Below the pieces are notes generated by a model that searched no databases, had not been told where the DNA came from, and saw only the letters and a list, made by a program, of their open reading frames with translations. DNA of 30,394 bases from a virus. The stretch covers positions 1-30,394 of the IMG/VR virus record IMGVR_UViG_3300042389_001683; one strand, 5' to 3'. This document shows positions 21,652-29,373 of the stretch, piece by piece. A program made the translations under genes and the position numbers. The number at the start of each line of letters is the position of its first letter. Within the stretch, counting starts at the first letter, position 1.

Positions 21652-22815
21652 ATGAGAGCCGTCACATTCCAATCCGTCCTCGACGGAGCCGCCGCTCGCA
21701 TCGGGCTCGACCCGACGCAGACCATCGCCGCATCCACCGCGAGCGCCCTCACCGAATACATCAACACGCGCACGCGCTTTGCGTGGGAAGCCTACAAATG
21801 GCCTGAACTTTCCACAGTAGAAGACCGCCGCTTCCGCGAAAATTACAGTGCCTCCGAGTTTTATCCCATCGGCTCCGAGGTGTGGTTCGATAACAACTAC
21901 TGGCGCAAAACCACCACCGCCGCCGCCGGAACCTCTCCCGACACCACATTTGCCTACACGGACCACAACCAAGCACAAGCCTATGTTGCTGGAGCCAAGG
22001 TTAAAAAAGACCAAGTTTACTACAACGCAAAAATTGCGGTTCCGATTAACACCGCCATCACCAGCACTACACATTGGGAAGTTTACACACTATCCCAAGG
22101 GTCTGAAGCCTGGTTTATCGCTACCTCACCGGACGAATCCACCTATCCGGTTTGGTCCTCCACGACCGCATATCAAAAAGGCACCGAAGTGCTTTACAAC
22201 GGCAAATTCTACCGTGCCCGGGAAAACATGGTGGCCGGTGTCATTCCCGGTGCCACCGGAGCAAACAACAAATGGGACAACATCAAAGTTTACTCCGACT
22301 TCATCCGCTCGGTCGATTTTGAACAGCAGTTCACCAAAACCAGCTCCTCGACCCCAGCCACACCCATCGGCGAAGTCATCCATGTCTATGCCCAAGACCC
22401 GCGAATCGCCCGCTACGCGGAGCGCGTGAATTTCTGGGTCACAGACGCCGGAATCATCTGCGGCTCGACCCAGTTCAGCAACCTCACGCCGGACAAAGTT
22501 TACATCGAATTCACGAAGCGTCCGACGCTTTACAACACCAACTCCGGCGACGCCGATTTCCCGCGCGTCATCTCCGAGTATGTCAAATTCTCCGCCGCCG
22601 CCGACGCGCTGCGCGAAGATGGTCAGTTCGACAAAGCCGCCTACATGGACGGCCTTGCCGCCGACGCCCTCCAAAAAGAGCTTGACATCATCGAGCTCAA
22701 GCAAGGGCAGACCCGCCTGCAAGGCAACCGCCGCGACCTGTTCCCGAGCACGCCGATGCAACGGGCGGCTTCCAGCCCTATCGCCAGCGCCCTCGACAGA
22801 GCCCCCCGCCAGTAA
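21652..22815 (+). CDS. Neck/adaptor protein with carbohydrate-binding-like repeats (paralogue 1)
   Basis: The 387-residue product opens with a helical adaptor-like region (TFQSVLDGAAARIGLDPTQT and LTEYINTRTRFAWEAYKWPE). It also carries the block ATPIGEVIHVYAQDPRIARY ... VYIEFTKRPTLY. Between them are three repeats of the pattern YxxGxxVxxxxxxYxA at residues ~71-90, ~111-128 and ~174-192, each followed by a loop and Trp. This is like the small chitin/cellulose-binding type 5/12 modules. The C-terminal ~80 residues are helical. Gene 22819 is a full-length relative with one such repeat. Position after the portal suggests head-tail joining, with extra carbohydrate contacts inserted. Confidence 0.65.
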   Translation: MRAVTFQSVLDGAAARIGLDPTQTIAASTASALTEYINTRTRFAWEAYKWPELSTVEDRRFRENYSASEFYPIGSEVWFDNNYWRKTTTAAAGTSPDTTFAYTDHNQAQAYVAGAKVKKDQVYYNAKIAVPINTAITSTTHWEVYTLSQGSEAWFIATSPDESTYPVWSSTTAYQKGTEVLYNGKFYRARENMVAGVIPGATGANNKWDNIKVYSDFIRSVDFEQQFTKTSSSTPATPIGEVIHVYAQDPRIARYAERVNFWVTDAGIICGSTQFSNLTPDKVYIEFTKRPTLYNTNSGDADFPRVISEYVKFSAAADALREDGQFDKAAYMDGLAADALQKELDIIELKQGQTRLQGNRRDLFPSTPMQRAASSPIASALDRAPRQ

Positions 22816-22818
22816 CGG

Positions 22819-23781
22819 ATGAAAACCATCCGCCTCCAGCAACTCATCGACAGCATCGTAGCCAGGGCGGGGATCGATCCCGCCCTGCCCGAGGCTGCCT
22901 CGAAAGTGCATGGCCGCCTCTCCAGCGGCCAAGCCATGCTGGTTGCGGATTACATCTCCTCGGCTCTTGATGACGCCTGGACATTCTTTGATTGGCCCGA
23001 AATCCACCTCGTCGAATCCCGCACGCCGCTCGGCGCGGGATTCGTCGAAGGCGGTTACACCTACGAAGCGGACTATGTAGGCACCATTTCCTACATTGGC
23101 CGCGCAATCGAAGGCTCCGCGCCAGAAGCGACCGTTTGGAGAATCAAACGAATCACGACCACGGAAAACGGTGTCGTCTTGAATATCGACACCGCCACCG
23201 ATGTCGCATGGACCCAGCGCCTCGATGTCTCCTATTTCGAAGATAGCGAGAACGACCCCGCCTCCGAGATTCCCTACATCTACCTTGCCAGTGCCGGAGC
23301 CACCCCCATCGGCGAAATCACCGCCGTCTGGTCTTCCGACCCCTCCGGCCTCGCCAACAAGCTCCGCTACACCCTCACCGCCGACCGCATCCTCATCACG
23401 GATACCGCCTACGCCTCCGGCCCCGTCTTTGTCGAATTTGCCCTGCCGCAGCCCGAATTTGCCCTGTCGGACTATGACAGCAACCGCACTTACCAACCTG
23501 GCACACTCGTTTATTCTGGAGAAAAAGGCGACTGCTACAAAGCCCTCATCGCGTCCCAAGGCGAGCCCCCCGGCACCTCAGCCTGGCAAAAGCAAGCCAT
23601 CCCCGCGTTCCTTGCCGATTTTGTAAAAGAAAAAGTCATCGGCGAACTCCTCCTTGCCGCCGACAAGCCCGACCGCGCCGGTTACCAATTTACCCGCGCC
23701 GAAGGCATCCTCCTCCGCGCCATGGACGACGCCTGGCTCCGCAAAGGCGAGATTCGCCGCTACTCCGCGCAGTTCCAATAA
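22819..23781 (+). CDS. Neck/adaptor protein (paralogue 2)
   Basis: The 320-residue product starts MKTIRLQQLIDSIVARAGID, parallel to the start of the previous gene, with a matching YISSALDDAWTFFDWPEI block. The signature ATPIGEITAVWSSDPSGLAN is followed by VFVEFALPQPEF. One carbohydrate-binding-like repeat (YQPGTLVYSGEKGDCYKALI, residues ~225-244, Trp 256) lies near the C-terminus, then a helical end (FVKEKVIGELLLAADKPDRA). It arose by tandem duplication with its upstream neighbour (stop and start three bases apart). It probably builds a second ring of the neck or tail hub. Confidence 0.65.
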   Translation: MKTIRLQQLIDSIVARAGIDPALPEAASKVHGRLSSGQAMLVADYISSALDDAWTFFDWPEIHLVESRTPLGAGFVEGGYTYEADYVGTISYIGRAIEGSAPEATVWRIKRITTTENGVVLNIDTATDVAWTQRLDVSYFEDSENDPASEIPYIYLASAGATPIGEITAVWSSDPSGLANKLRYTLTADRILITDTAYASGPVFVEFALPQPEFALSDYDSNRTYQPGTLVYSGEKGDCYKALIASQGEPPGTSAWQKQAIPAFLADFVKEKVIGELLLAADKPDRAGYQFTRAEGILLRAMDDAWLRKGEIRRYSAQFQ

Positions 23782-23787
23782 CCCCCC

Positions 23788-23807
23788 TTGACACCCCACC
23801 CGATAAT
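23788..23807 (+). promoter_or_regulatory. Promoter-like element with short spacer, copy 2
   Basis: TTGACA (23788-23793) and GATAAT (23802-23807), separated by 8 C-rich bases, as at 15933-15953 (9 bases). It ends 12 bases before ATG 23820 and opens the tail-fibre gene group. The recurrence of box pair, spacing and C-rich spacer suggests a specific phage or host element. Confidence 0.5.
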
Positions 23808-23819
23808 AAAAGTAACCCC

Positions 23820-24110
23820 ATGAGCAACCCCACCGTCCAAATCGCCGCCCGCTCCTCTGCTGGCATCGTGCAACCCGTCCAAGCCACTCCCGACGGCGCT
23901 CTCCGCGTCACCACCGGCATGGCCAACCCCCTCCACAACAAAGTCCGCTACGCCTACTTCCCCGGCACCCAGTTGGTCAAAGTCATCCGCTTTTTCCTCA
24001 ACGAAAACGAAGTCGCCCACATCCTCCACACCTATGTCGGCGGCATCCCCACTTCCAATAGCGCCTCCCTTCTCGAGCAAGAACTCGTCACCGGCCCCTT
24101 CACCGAATAA
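23820..24110 (+). CDS. Hypothetical structural protein (96 aa)
   Basis: Starts MSNPTVQIAARSSAGIVQPV and continues with TPDGALRVTTG, typical of small virion-associated proteins with short beta repeats. The central part has KVRYAYFPGTQLVKVIRFFL, and the C-terminus is polar (SASLLEQELVTGPFTE). No family recognised. It is first in the tail-fibre region, after the short-spacer promoter-like element, and ends three bases before the next start. Confidence 0.6.
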   Translation: MSNPTVQIAARSSAGIVQPVQATPDGALRVTTGMANPLHNKVRYAYFPGTQLVKVIRFFLNENEVAHILHTYVGGIPTSNSASLLEQELVTGPFTE

Positions 24111-24113
24111 CGC

Positions 24114-24998
24114 ATGTTCCAATACAACCCATTCACCGGCACGCTGGACCTCAACTCCGGCCCCGGGAGTTTCGCCGATGATGTCGTGGAATACGCCAGC
24201 AAGGCCGCGTTCCCAGTCCCCGGCGAGGCGGGCAAGCTGTATGTGGACCGCTCCAGCGACCGCGCCTACCGATGGCCAGAAGGCGGCACCACACTGGAAT
24301 CCTACCGCGAAGTTAGTCCCTCGGACCTTGCAAATGTCGCTACCGCCTACTTCGACCGTGCCACCGACGCCAACTCCCGCCCGCCCACACAAGGCCAAGC
24401 CCAGCACCAAGTAGTCCTCTCCAACGACTCCCGCCTGATCGACCCCCGCCGCGTCGCGTGGGTCCAGCCCCCCACCAGCCCATTCATCCCAGCGCCAACG
24501 CCCGCATCTGCACTTGTCGAAGGCGTCCAATACACCATCGCTGTTGTCGGCAACACCGATTGGATAGCCATCGGATTCCCCGCCACGGTCCTCAATGCCA
24601 CCGCCGCGAACAACTCAACCACCCTCACTATTCAAGGTTTTACACAAGCGTTGTATCCAGAAATGCGCGTGAGCGGTTCGGGCATCGCCACCGGCACCAC
24701 CATCTCCTCCATTGCTGGCGGCCCGTTCAACCCCGTTGTCACCCTCTCGCAGCCCACCACCGCTGCCATCAACGGCCCAATCAATTTTTCCCACACCATC
24801 GTTTCCGGCTCAGGCCCATTCACAAAAAACTCCGTCCCCGGCACAGGCACAGGCTCCGCGATTCCCTTGATCGGCAACCCCGCCCCGCCCGATATCGGCA
24901 CCATGGCCTACGACGGCAGCTTTCTCTACATCGTCGTCCAGACACCCGGAGGTCAATCCGTCCGCTGGGCCAGAACCCCACTCTCAATGACCTGGTAA
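24114..24998 (+). CDS. Putative tail fibre or receptor-binding protein (294 aa)
   Basis: Starts MFQYNPFTGTLDLNSGPGSF, the anchor motif seen at the start of tail-fibre-associated proteins, followed by VVEYASKAAFPVPGEAGKLY and VDRSSDRAYRWPEGG (a small beta module that recurs in phage fibres). The middle is Thr/Ser/Asn-rich beta sequence (NNSTTLTIQGF, GSGIATGTTISSI). The C-terminal part has GTMAYDGSFLYIVVQTPGGQ. Composition and pattern fit a trimeric fibre or baseplate component. No enzymatic motif. It is followed directly by the next fibre gene. Confidence 0.6.
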   Translation: MFQYNPFTGTLDLNSGPGSFADDVVEYASKAAFPVPGEAGKLYVDRSSDRAYRWPEGGTTLESYREVSPSDLANVATAYFDRATDANSRPPTQGQAQHQVVLSNDSRLIDPRRVAWVQPPTSPFIPAPTPASALVEGVQYTIAVVGNTDWIAIGFPATVLNATAANNSTTLTIQGFTQALYPEMRVSGSGIATGTTISSIAGGPFNPVVTLSQPTTAAINGPINFSHTIVSGSGPFTKNSVPGTGTGSAIPLIGNPAPPDIGTMAYDGSFLYIVVQTPGGQSVRWARTPLSMTW

Positions 24999-24999
24999 A

Positions 25000-25485
25000 A
25001 TGGCAACCACCGGCGACATTTTAGCACCACGGCTCCTCGCAGACGGCACTTTCGAGGAAGTGACGCTCACCCCCGCGTCCATCGGCGCGGCTCCTGCCGA
25101 CCCAGACCAACCTTTAAGTGCGTTTACCGCAAAATCTATATGGGACGGTGCCAATGGTCGTCCCGCTCTTGAGATCACAGACGATCGCGTTTTTCTCGGG
25201 GGCGTAGAGTCAGACTTTGGCGAGCTAAAGCAAAACTTCCGGCACGCCATCAGCGCCGCCTCCGCCCAAAACCTCGCCACCCTCGAATCCTCCTTAGGCA
25301 CCCTTGCCACCCAATCCGCCGAAGCCGTCGAAATCACCGGCGGCTCCGCCAACTTTGACACCCTTTCCGCAGGCACCGACCACGCCGCCGCTGACGGCTA
25401 CCTCACCGTAGCTGCCAATGGCGACCTCATCGGCTCCGGCGCAAACAAACTCCTCGGCTTCATCGCCGGAGGCGCAACCTACTAA
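25000..25485 (+). CDS. Short tail-fibre protein with shared C-terminal module (161 aa)
   Basis: Starts MATTGDILAPRLLADGTFEE. The middle includes EITDDRVFLGGVESDFGELK and an Ala/Ser-rich segment. The C-terminus has LGTLATQSAEAVEITGGSAN, then NGDLIGSGANKLLGFIAGGATY. This end is clearly related to that of the long fibre at 25960 (LGTLSTQDADDVAITGGTAV ... GSGTSVLTGFVIGGQTY). The two proteins therefore share a module that may trimerise or attach to the same partner. It starts one base after the previous stop. Confidence 0.65.
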   Translation: MATTGDILAPRLLADGTFEEVTLTPASIGAAPADPDQPLSAFTAKSIWDGANGRPALEITDDRVFLGGVESDFGELKQNFRHAISAASAQNLATLESSLGTLATQSAEAVEITGGSANFDTLSAGTDHAAADGYLTVAANGDLIGSGANKLLGFIAGGATY

Positions 25486-25512
25486 ACCACAACACACCAC
25501 TAAACCACCACC

Positions 25513-25905
25513 ATGATCCGCAAATCACTCGCCATCCTCACCCTCGCCGCCGCCGTGCTCGGCACCGCAGCAGCCCAGCAGCCCCTTCTCATCACCACCG
25601 CGCCCAACCTCCCCGATGTGCGCCTCGGCCAGCCCGTCTCCCTCGCCCTCACCGCGCGCGGCGGCGTCCCACCCTACACATGGAGCCTCGACAGCGGCAC
25701 CCTGAACGGCCTCAGCCTCACCCCAGCAGGCCAGATCGTCGGCTACGCCAACAAACGCGGCACCCTCACCATCAAAGCAGTCGCCACCGACAGTGCCGAT
25801 CCCACCCACCGCTCCACCGCCCGCATCTTCAAGCTCAACATCCTCCCCGCCTTGACCTCGAACTCCACCGGCAACTTCACCTCCAGCAACAACTCCACCA
25901 ACTAA
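25513..25905 (+). CDS. Secreted Ig-like (He_PIG) domain protein (130 aa)
   Basis: A classical signal peptide (MIRKSLAILTLAAAVLGTAA, cleavage after AAA near residue 21) precedes a single putative Ig domain (~residues 30-110). That domain has LPDVRLGQPVSLALTARGGV, PPYTWSLDSGTLNGLSLTPAGQI and GTLTIKAVATDS, the He_PIG pattern. The C-terminus is a Ser/Thr/Asn tail (TSNSTGNFTSSNNSTN). The leader is A/C-rich with no G. Being exported, it is not an ordinary virion fibre. It may coat the host envelope, help adhesion, or be host-derived cargo. Confidence 0.75.
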   Translation: MIRKSLAILTLAAAVLGTAAAQQPLLITTAPNLPDVRLGQPVSLALTARGGVPPYTWSLDSGTLNGLSLTPAGQIVGYANKRGTLTIKAVATDSADPTHRSTARIFKLNILPALTSNSTGNFTSSNNSTN

Positions 25906-25959
25906 TTTCCCACCAAGGAAAAACCAAACCACCACAACCAAATCACATCTAAAAATACC

Positions 25960-27744
25960 ATGGCACTCCCAACCGACCCAATCCGCTTCCGCCAACGCCA
26001 CCGCCTCAATGATGGCACCAACCAACCCGGCGCACCCGTTGACGGCCTCACCGCCGAACTCACCATCGACATGCCCGGAAATGTCATCTACGCCGGTTTC
26101 GGCGATGACGGCGATGGAAACGCCACCACTCAAATTCCCGTAGGCGGCGCAGGCCACTTCGCCACACGCGCCTACGCCGAATCCCTCGCCGGAGGCGTCC
26201 AAGACAACCTTGATACCGAAATCGCAGCCCGCGAATCGGCCATCGAAACCCTCACCGACCGCGTAGCCAATGTCGAATCCAACATCGACCCCGCCGCGCT
26301 CGACAGCCTCACAGAAATCGTCACCGCCTTCCAAGGGGCCGATCAAACGCTCAACGGAGCCATCACCTCTCTCGCCGCCTCCGCCTCCGCAGACCTCGCC
26401 GCAGAGACCACCGCCCGCGAGAATGCCGATAGCGACCTTCAAGACGCCATAGATTCCGAGGCCGCCACGCGCGCCGCTGCCGACACCACGCTCACCCAGA
26501 ACCTCGCCACCGAGGTCTCCGCTCGCCAGACAGCCGTCTCCGACGAATCCGCCGCACGCGCCGCCGCCGACCTCATCCTGGAGACAGCCATCTCCGCCGA
26601 GTCCACCGCACGCGCCGAAGAGATCGCCGAGGAGACATCCGCACGCGAAGCCGCCATCACCAGCCTCAGCGCCGATCTCGCCGATGAGGTCACCCGCGCC
26701 ACCGCCGCCGAGGAAACCTTGGACGCCAAGATCGACCAAGAGATCGTAGATCGCTCCGCAGCCGTCAGCGCCGAAGCCGCAGCCCGCGAAGCCGCCGATA
26801 CCGCAGAAGCAACCACCCGTGCTTCCGCCATCAGCGCCGAAGCCGCCACCCGCGCCTCTGCCGATACAGCCCTGCAAACCTCGATCACCAGCGAGGCCAG
26901 CACACGCGCCGCAGCCGATACATCACTCCAGACAGCCCTCACCGCCGAGGAGACCGCCCGCGTCGCCGCCGATGCAGCCATCAACACCCGCATCGACAAT
27001 GTGTTGAGCAATGTTGATGGAGCCGCGCTCGATTCGTTGACCGAGGTCGTCGCCGCCTTCCAGGCAGCTGATTCCAACCTCAATGGGGCCATCACCTCGC
27101 TCGCTTCCAGCGCCAGCAGCGCCCTCGCCACTGAGACCGCCGCCCGCACCGCAGCCGATACGGCCCTTCAGACCGCCATCGACTCCGAAGCCAGCACCCG
27201 CTCTTCAACCGATGCCAGCCTCGCCGCCGACATCGCCGCCGAGACCGCCGCGCGCTCCACAGCCGTAGCAGCCGTCGCCGCAGACCTCGCCACCGAGACT
27301 GCCGCCCGCGCCAGCGCCATCAGCTCGGTTGAGAGCAGCATCGCCAGCGAAGCCAGCACCCGCGCCAGCGCCATATCCTCCTTGGAATCCAGCCTTTCCA
27401 GCGAGACCTCGGCACGCCAGTCGGCTGATAACGCCCTCGATAGCCGTCTCGACAGCGCCGAGAGCACCATTACCGACCACGAGACCCGCTTGGATAGCGC
27501 CGAGCAGACCATCTCCGCCCTCGGCACCCTCAGCACGCAGGATGCCGATGATGTCGCGATCACCGGCGGCACAGCCGTCCTCGAATCCCTTGAAGTCGGC
27601 CAAGCCGACGCCGACGCGAACTCCAGCGCCACCATCAACGCCGATGGCAGCGCCTCGTTCACGAACCTCACCCTCTCCGGCAACCTCACCGGCTCCGGCA
27701 CCTCCGTGCTCACCGGCTTCGTCATCGGAGGACAAACCTACTGA
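25960..27744 (+). CDS. Long alanine-rich coiled-coil tail fibre (594 aa)
   Basis: Residues 1-85 form an N-terminal domain (MALPTDPIRFRQRHRLNDGT; later GAGHFATRAYAESLAGGVQD) that probably attaches to the tail. Residues ~90-510 are long coiled coil built of short units of the form (S/T)AEaa(A/S)RaaAd.aL, repeated dozens of times. Two related blocks, ALDSLTEIVTAFQGADQTLN and ALDSLTEVVAAFQAADSNLN, mark an internal duplication. The C-terminal ~80 residues carry LGTLSTQDADDVAITGGTAV and end GSGTSVLTGFVIGGQTY, shared with the fibre at 25000. It is likely a trimeric rod. Repeats make it prone to length change by recombination. Confidence 0.82.
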   Translation: MALPTDPIRFRQRHRLNDGTNQPGAPVDGLTAELTIDMPGNVIYAGFGDDGDGNATTQIPVGGAGHFATRAYAESLAGGVQDNLDTEIAARESAIETLTDRVANVESNIDPAALDSLTEIVTAFQGADQTLNGAITSLAASASADLAAETTARENADSDLQDAIDSEAATRAAADTTLTQNLATEVSARQTAVSDESAARAAADLILETAISAESTARAEEIAEETSAREAAITSLSADLADEVTRATAAEETLDAKIDQEIVDRSAAVSAEAAAREAADTAEATTRASAISAEAATRASADTALQTSITSEASTRAAADTSLQTALTAEETARVAADAAINTRIDNVLSNVDGAALDSLTEVVAAFQAADSNLNGAITSLASSASSALATETAARTAADTALQTAIDSEASTRSSTDASLAADIAAETAARSTAVAAVAADLATETAARASAISSVESSIASEASTRASAISSLESSLSSETSARQSADNALDSRLDSAESTITDHETRLDSAEQTISALGTLSTQDADDVAITGGTAVLESLEVGQADADANSSATINADGSASFTNLTLSGNLTGSGTSVLTGFVIGGQTY

Positions 27745-27761
27745 GAAATCCAAACCGCCAC

Positions 27762-27787
27762 GGGGGATCGGAAAAACCCGGTCCCCC
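27762..27787 (+). terminator. Hairpin after the long fibre gene
   Basis: Stem GGGGGATCGG (27762-27771) with CCGGTCCCCC (27778-27787), one T-G pair, loop AAAAAC. There is no T-run after it, so it may be a weak terminator, a processing or stability element, or rho-dependent. Confidence 0.45.
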
Positions 27788-27806
27788 AGGCACCACAAAA
27801 AACCAC

Positions 27807-27832
27807 TTAAAACTTAATCCTTAAAACTTAAT
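27807..27832 (+). repeat. 12-bp tandem repeat in the LamG gene leader
   Basis: TTAAAACTTAAT occurs at 27807-27818 and again at 27821-27832, just before ATG 27839. It is AT-rich and could be a promoter or operator for the lectin-like gene. A related AAAACTTAA lies in the capsid gene leader. Confidence 0.6.
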
Positions 27833-27838
27833 ACTCAT

Positions 27839-28534
27839 ATGCCAAACTACATCAAACTCGGAAACCTCCGCATCGAAATCCCCGAACCCGCCAACAACGG
27901 AGGTGGCGGCGGTGGAGGAGGAAGCTCCAGCCTTACTAACGGCCTCCTCGCCTTCTACAACCTTAGCGACCTCACCGACGCTTCTGGAAATGGAAACACT
28001 CTCACCAACAATGGAGATGTCACATTCTCTTCTGGAAAAATTGGAAATGCAGCTACTTTTAACGGAAATAATTATTTGAATAATAGTTTGTTTAATTATA
28101 ACGCATCAACAGATTGGACTATATCATTATGGTTAAATGTAAATCAACTTGGTGGCGCTCAGGTTTTTTCTTTAGCTAACGCCCTTGATATCTATATTGG
28201 AAATGCTGGCGGATATGGAATCGTAATTAACAACGCCCAAGCAGATAACTCTTCTTCAATTCGATTAGTTAATTTTGGAAGTTGGTATCACTATGTTGCA
28301 ACCAAATATAATGGGCTGACTAAGACATATCTTGATAATATATCAGCTACGCCCAGCACACAACAAAACTTTGGAATCGGAAGCAATTTAGGAATAGCAA
28401 CCTACGATAGCGGTCAAATCAATGGAATTGACGGTCAAATTGACGCGGTTGGTTTTTGGAATCGCGCTCTTTCCGACGCTGAGATCACCGAACTCTACAA
28501 CGCCGGAGCAGGCAAAGAGCATCCGTTCAGCTAA
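27839..28534 (+). CDS. LamG/concanavalin A-like lectin-domain receptor-binding protein (231 aa)
   Basis: Residues 1-20 (MPNYIKLGNLRIEIPEPANN) form an anchor. A poly-Gly linker (eight Gly) follows. Residues ~35-220 form a LamG-3/concanavalin A-like jelly roll: LLAFYNLSDLTDASGNGNTL, SSGKIGNAATFNGNNYL, DWTISLWLNVNQLGGAQVFS, and the closing DGQIDAVGFWNRALSDAEI with TELYNAG. Such domains bind glycans. From ~27990 to ~28440 the DNA is AT-rich with different codon use while both ends are GC-rich. The lectin core was probably acquired by recombination recently. It is likely the host-range determinant at the fibre tip. Confidence 0.8.
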   Translation: MPNYIKLGNLRIEIPEPANNGGGGGGGGSSSLTNGLLAFYNLSDLTDASGNGNTLTNNGDVTFSSGKIGNAATFNGNNYLNNSLFNYNASTDWTISLWLNVNQLGGAQVFSLANALDIYIGNAGGYGIVINNAQADNSSSIRLVNFGSWYHYVATKYNGLTKTYLDNISATPSTQQNFGIGSNLGIATYDSGQINGIDGQIDAVGFWNRALSDAEITELYNAGAGKEHPFS

Positions 28535-28536
28535 CC

Positions 28537-28764
28537 ATGGACCTCGGGCACATACTGCCCCTCACCAGCGCCGTCGCCGGGAGAACCCCGGCGGCGGACG
28601 ACTGGTATGAGAAAGAGATGGCGGTAAACACCGCCGACGGCTTCATTTTCCAAAAAATCGACGGCCAACCCCTCGTCATCTCCCGCCTTATCCCCGCCCC
28701 GCCCGAATCCGGCACCCACACCCTCAAATCCATCGAAGGAGTCATGCAATGGGTCGCCGACTAA
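28537..28764 (+). CDS. Hypothetical protein (75 aa)
   Basis: Starts MDLGHILPLTSAVAGRTPAA two bases after the lectin gene stop. It includes DDWYEKEMAVNTADGFIFQK, IDGQPLVISRLIPAPP and a C-terminal helix (LKSIEGVMQWVAD). No family recognised. Its last codons overlap the next gene's start, and the AAGGAG within them is the best Shine-Dalgarno site among late genes. Confidence 0.6.
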   Translation: MDLGHILPLTSAVAGRTPAADDWYEKEMAVNTADGFIFQKIDGQPLVISRLIPAPPESGTHTLKSIEGVMQWVAD

Positions 28765-29135
28765 TTTTCCCACTCCTCGCCGCAGCCGCCCTCCTCGCCG
28801 GATGCGCCCCGCGCAACCCCGAAAGCTGGATGGCCTTCGAGAAAAACGCCTGCCTCCCGACCGCCATCGCCATGCAGAGGGGCCTGGAACGCCAAGGCAT
28901 CCAAGCCCGCGTCGTCGTTTACAACTACCCCGACGCCGAGACCAAGCGCCTCACCGGCCACGCCATCACCGCCTATTTGTTCCCTCCCGGACAAAACCAA
29001 ATGTGGACCTACGACTACCTCGGCAGCTACCGCACCCGCGCCTATTGGGACGACGCCTACGGCATCGCCCAAGCCGCCGAGAACGCGCGAGGCCGACCAC
29101 AAAACCGCATCTTCCAATCACAATTCGAACAATGA
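28749..29135 (+). CDS. Lipoprotein with cysteine-peptidase-like Cys-His-Asp pattern (128 aa)
   Basis: The N-terminus has a lipoprotein signal: MGRRLIFPLLAAAALLAGC, lipobox LAGC with C19. The mature part shows NACLPTAIAMQRGL (C35), LTGHAITAYLFP (H71) and MWTYDYLGSY (D89). This order and spacing match transglutaminase-like/papain-like cysteine peptidases, in which C, H and D form the triad. It is small for such a domain (about 110 residues). It sits at the start of the lysis group, so envelope action during lysis or superinfection exclusion is possible. The start codon is preceded by GAAGGAG at a 7-base distance. The enzyme assignment is inferred. Confidence 0.6.
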   Translation: MGRRLIFPLLAAAALLAGCAPRNPESWMAFEKNACLPTAIAMQRGLERQGIQARVVVYNYPDAETKRLTGHAITAYLFPPGQNQMWTYDYLGSYRTRAYWDDAYGIAQAAENARGRPQNRIFQSQFEQ

Positions 29136-29185
29136 CACCAGAATCCGCACTCAAAATCGTGAACCACGCCGCCGCCCTCAGCTAA
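29132..29185 (+). CDS. Possible 17-aa peptide
   Basis: MTPESALKIVNHAAALS starts with an ATGA overlap and ends as TAATG with the next gene. The double overlap suggests translational coupling, but the peptide is too short to judge. It may be a remnant or a coupling device. Confidence 0.3.
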   Translation: MTPESALKIVNHAAALS

Positions 29186-29373
29186 TGGACCAGCACCTCG
29201 CCACCTTCAAAACCGCCCTCACCGGCCTCCTCGGCGCAGCCGCCGGGGTAGGCGGCGCGGTCGTCAGCACCCTCCCCGCCCTCGAAAGCGGCCTCCGAGT
29301 CGCCAGCGCCGGAGTCGGCCTCCTCGCCGCCCTCCTCGCCCTCCTCAAAGTCTGGCGCGACCTTAAAAAATGA
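29185..29373 (+). CDS. Holin candidate 1 (62 aa)
   Basis: MDQHLATFKTALTGLLGAAA continues with GVGGAVVSTLPALESGLRVA and SAGVGLLAALLALLKVWRDL. It has two hydrophobic helices (~13-30 and ~41-55), a short polar loop and a basic C-terminus, the layout of class II holins. Location beside an M15 endolysin and a second small membrane protein supports membrane permeabilisation for lysis. TAATG overlap upstream, ATGA downstream. Confidence 0.6.
   Translation: MDQHLATFKTALTGLLGAAAGVGGAVVSTLPALESGLRVASAGVGLLAALLALLKVWRDLKK

Noticed and set aside
22126-23559. Long minus-strand frame (477 aa) opposite the neck proteins
   Set aside because: Antisense shadow that crosses two clear plus-strand genes; Gly/Val-rich with no domain.
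25525-26877. Minus-strand frame (450 aa), Gly/Cys-rich, opposite the fibre genes
   Set aside because: Its low-complexity composition is produced by the repetitive Ala codons of the coiled-coil fibre on the other strand.
26220-27500. CRISPR-like or tandem DNA repeat array
   Set aside because: The repetition is at the protein level (short alanine-rich coiled-coil units) with variable codons and no spacers.
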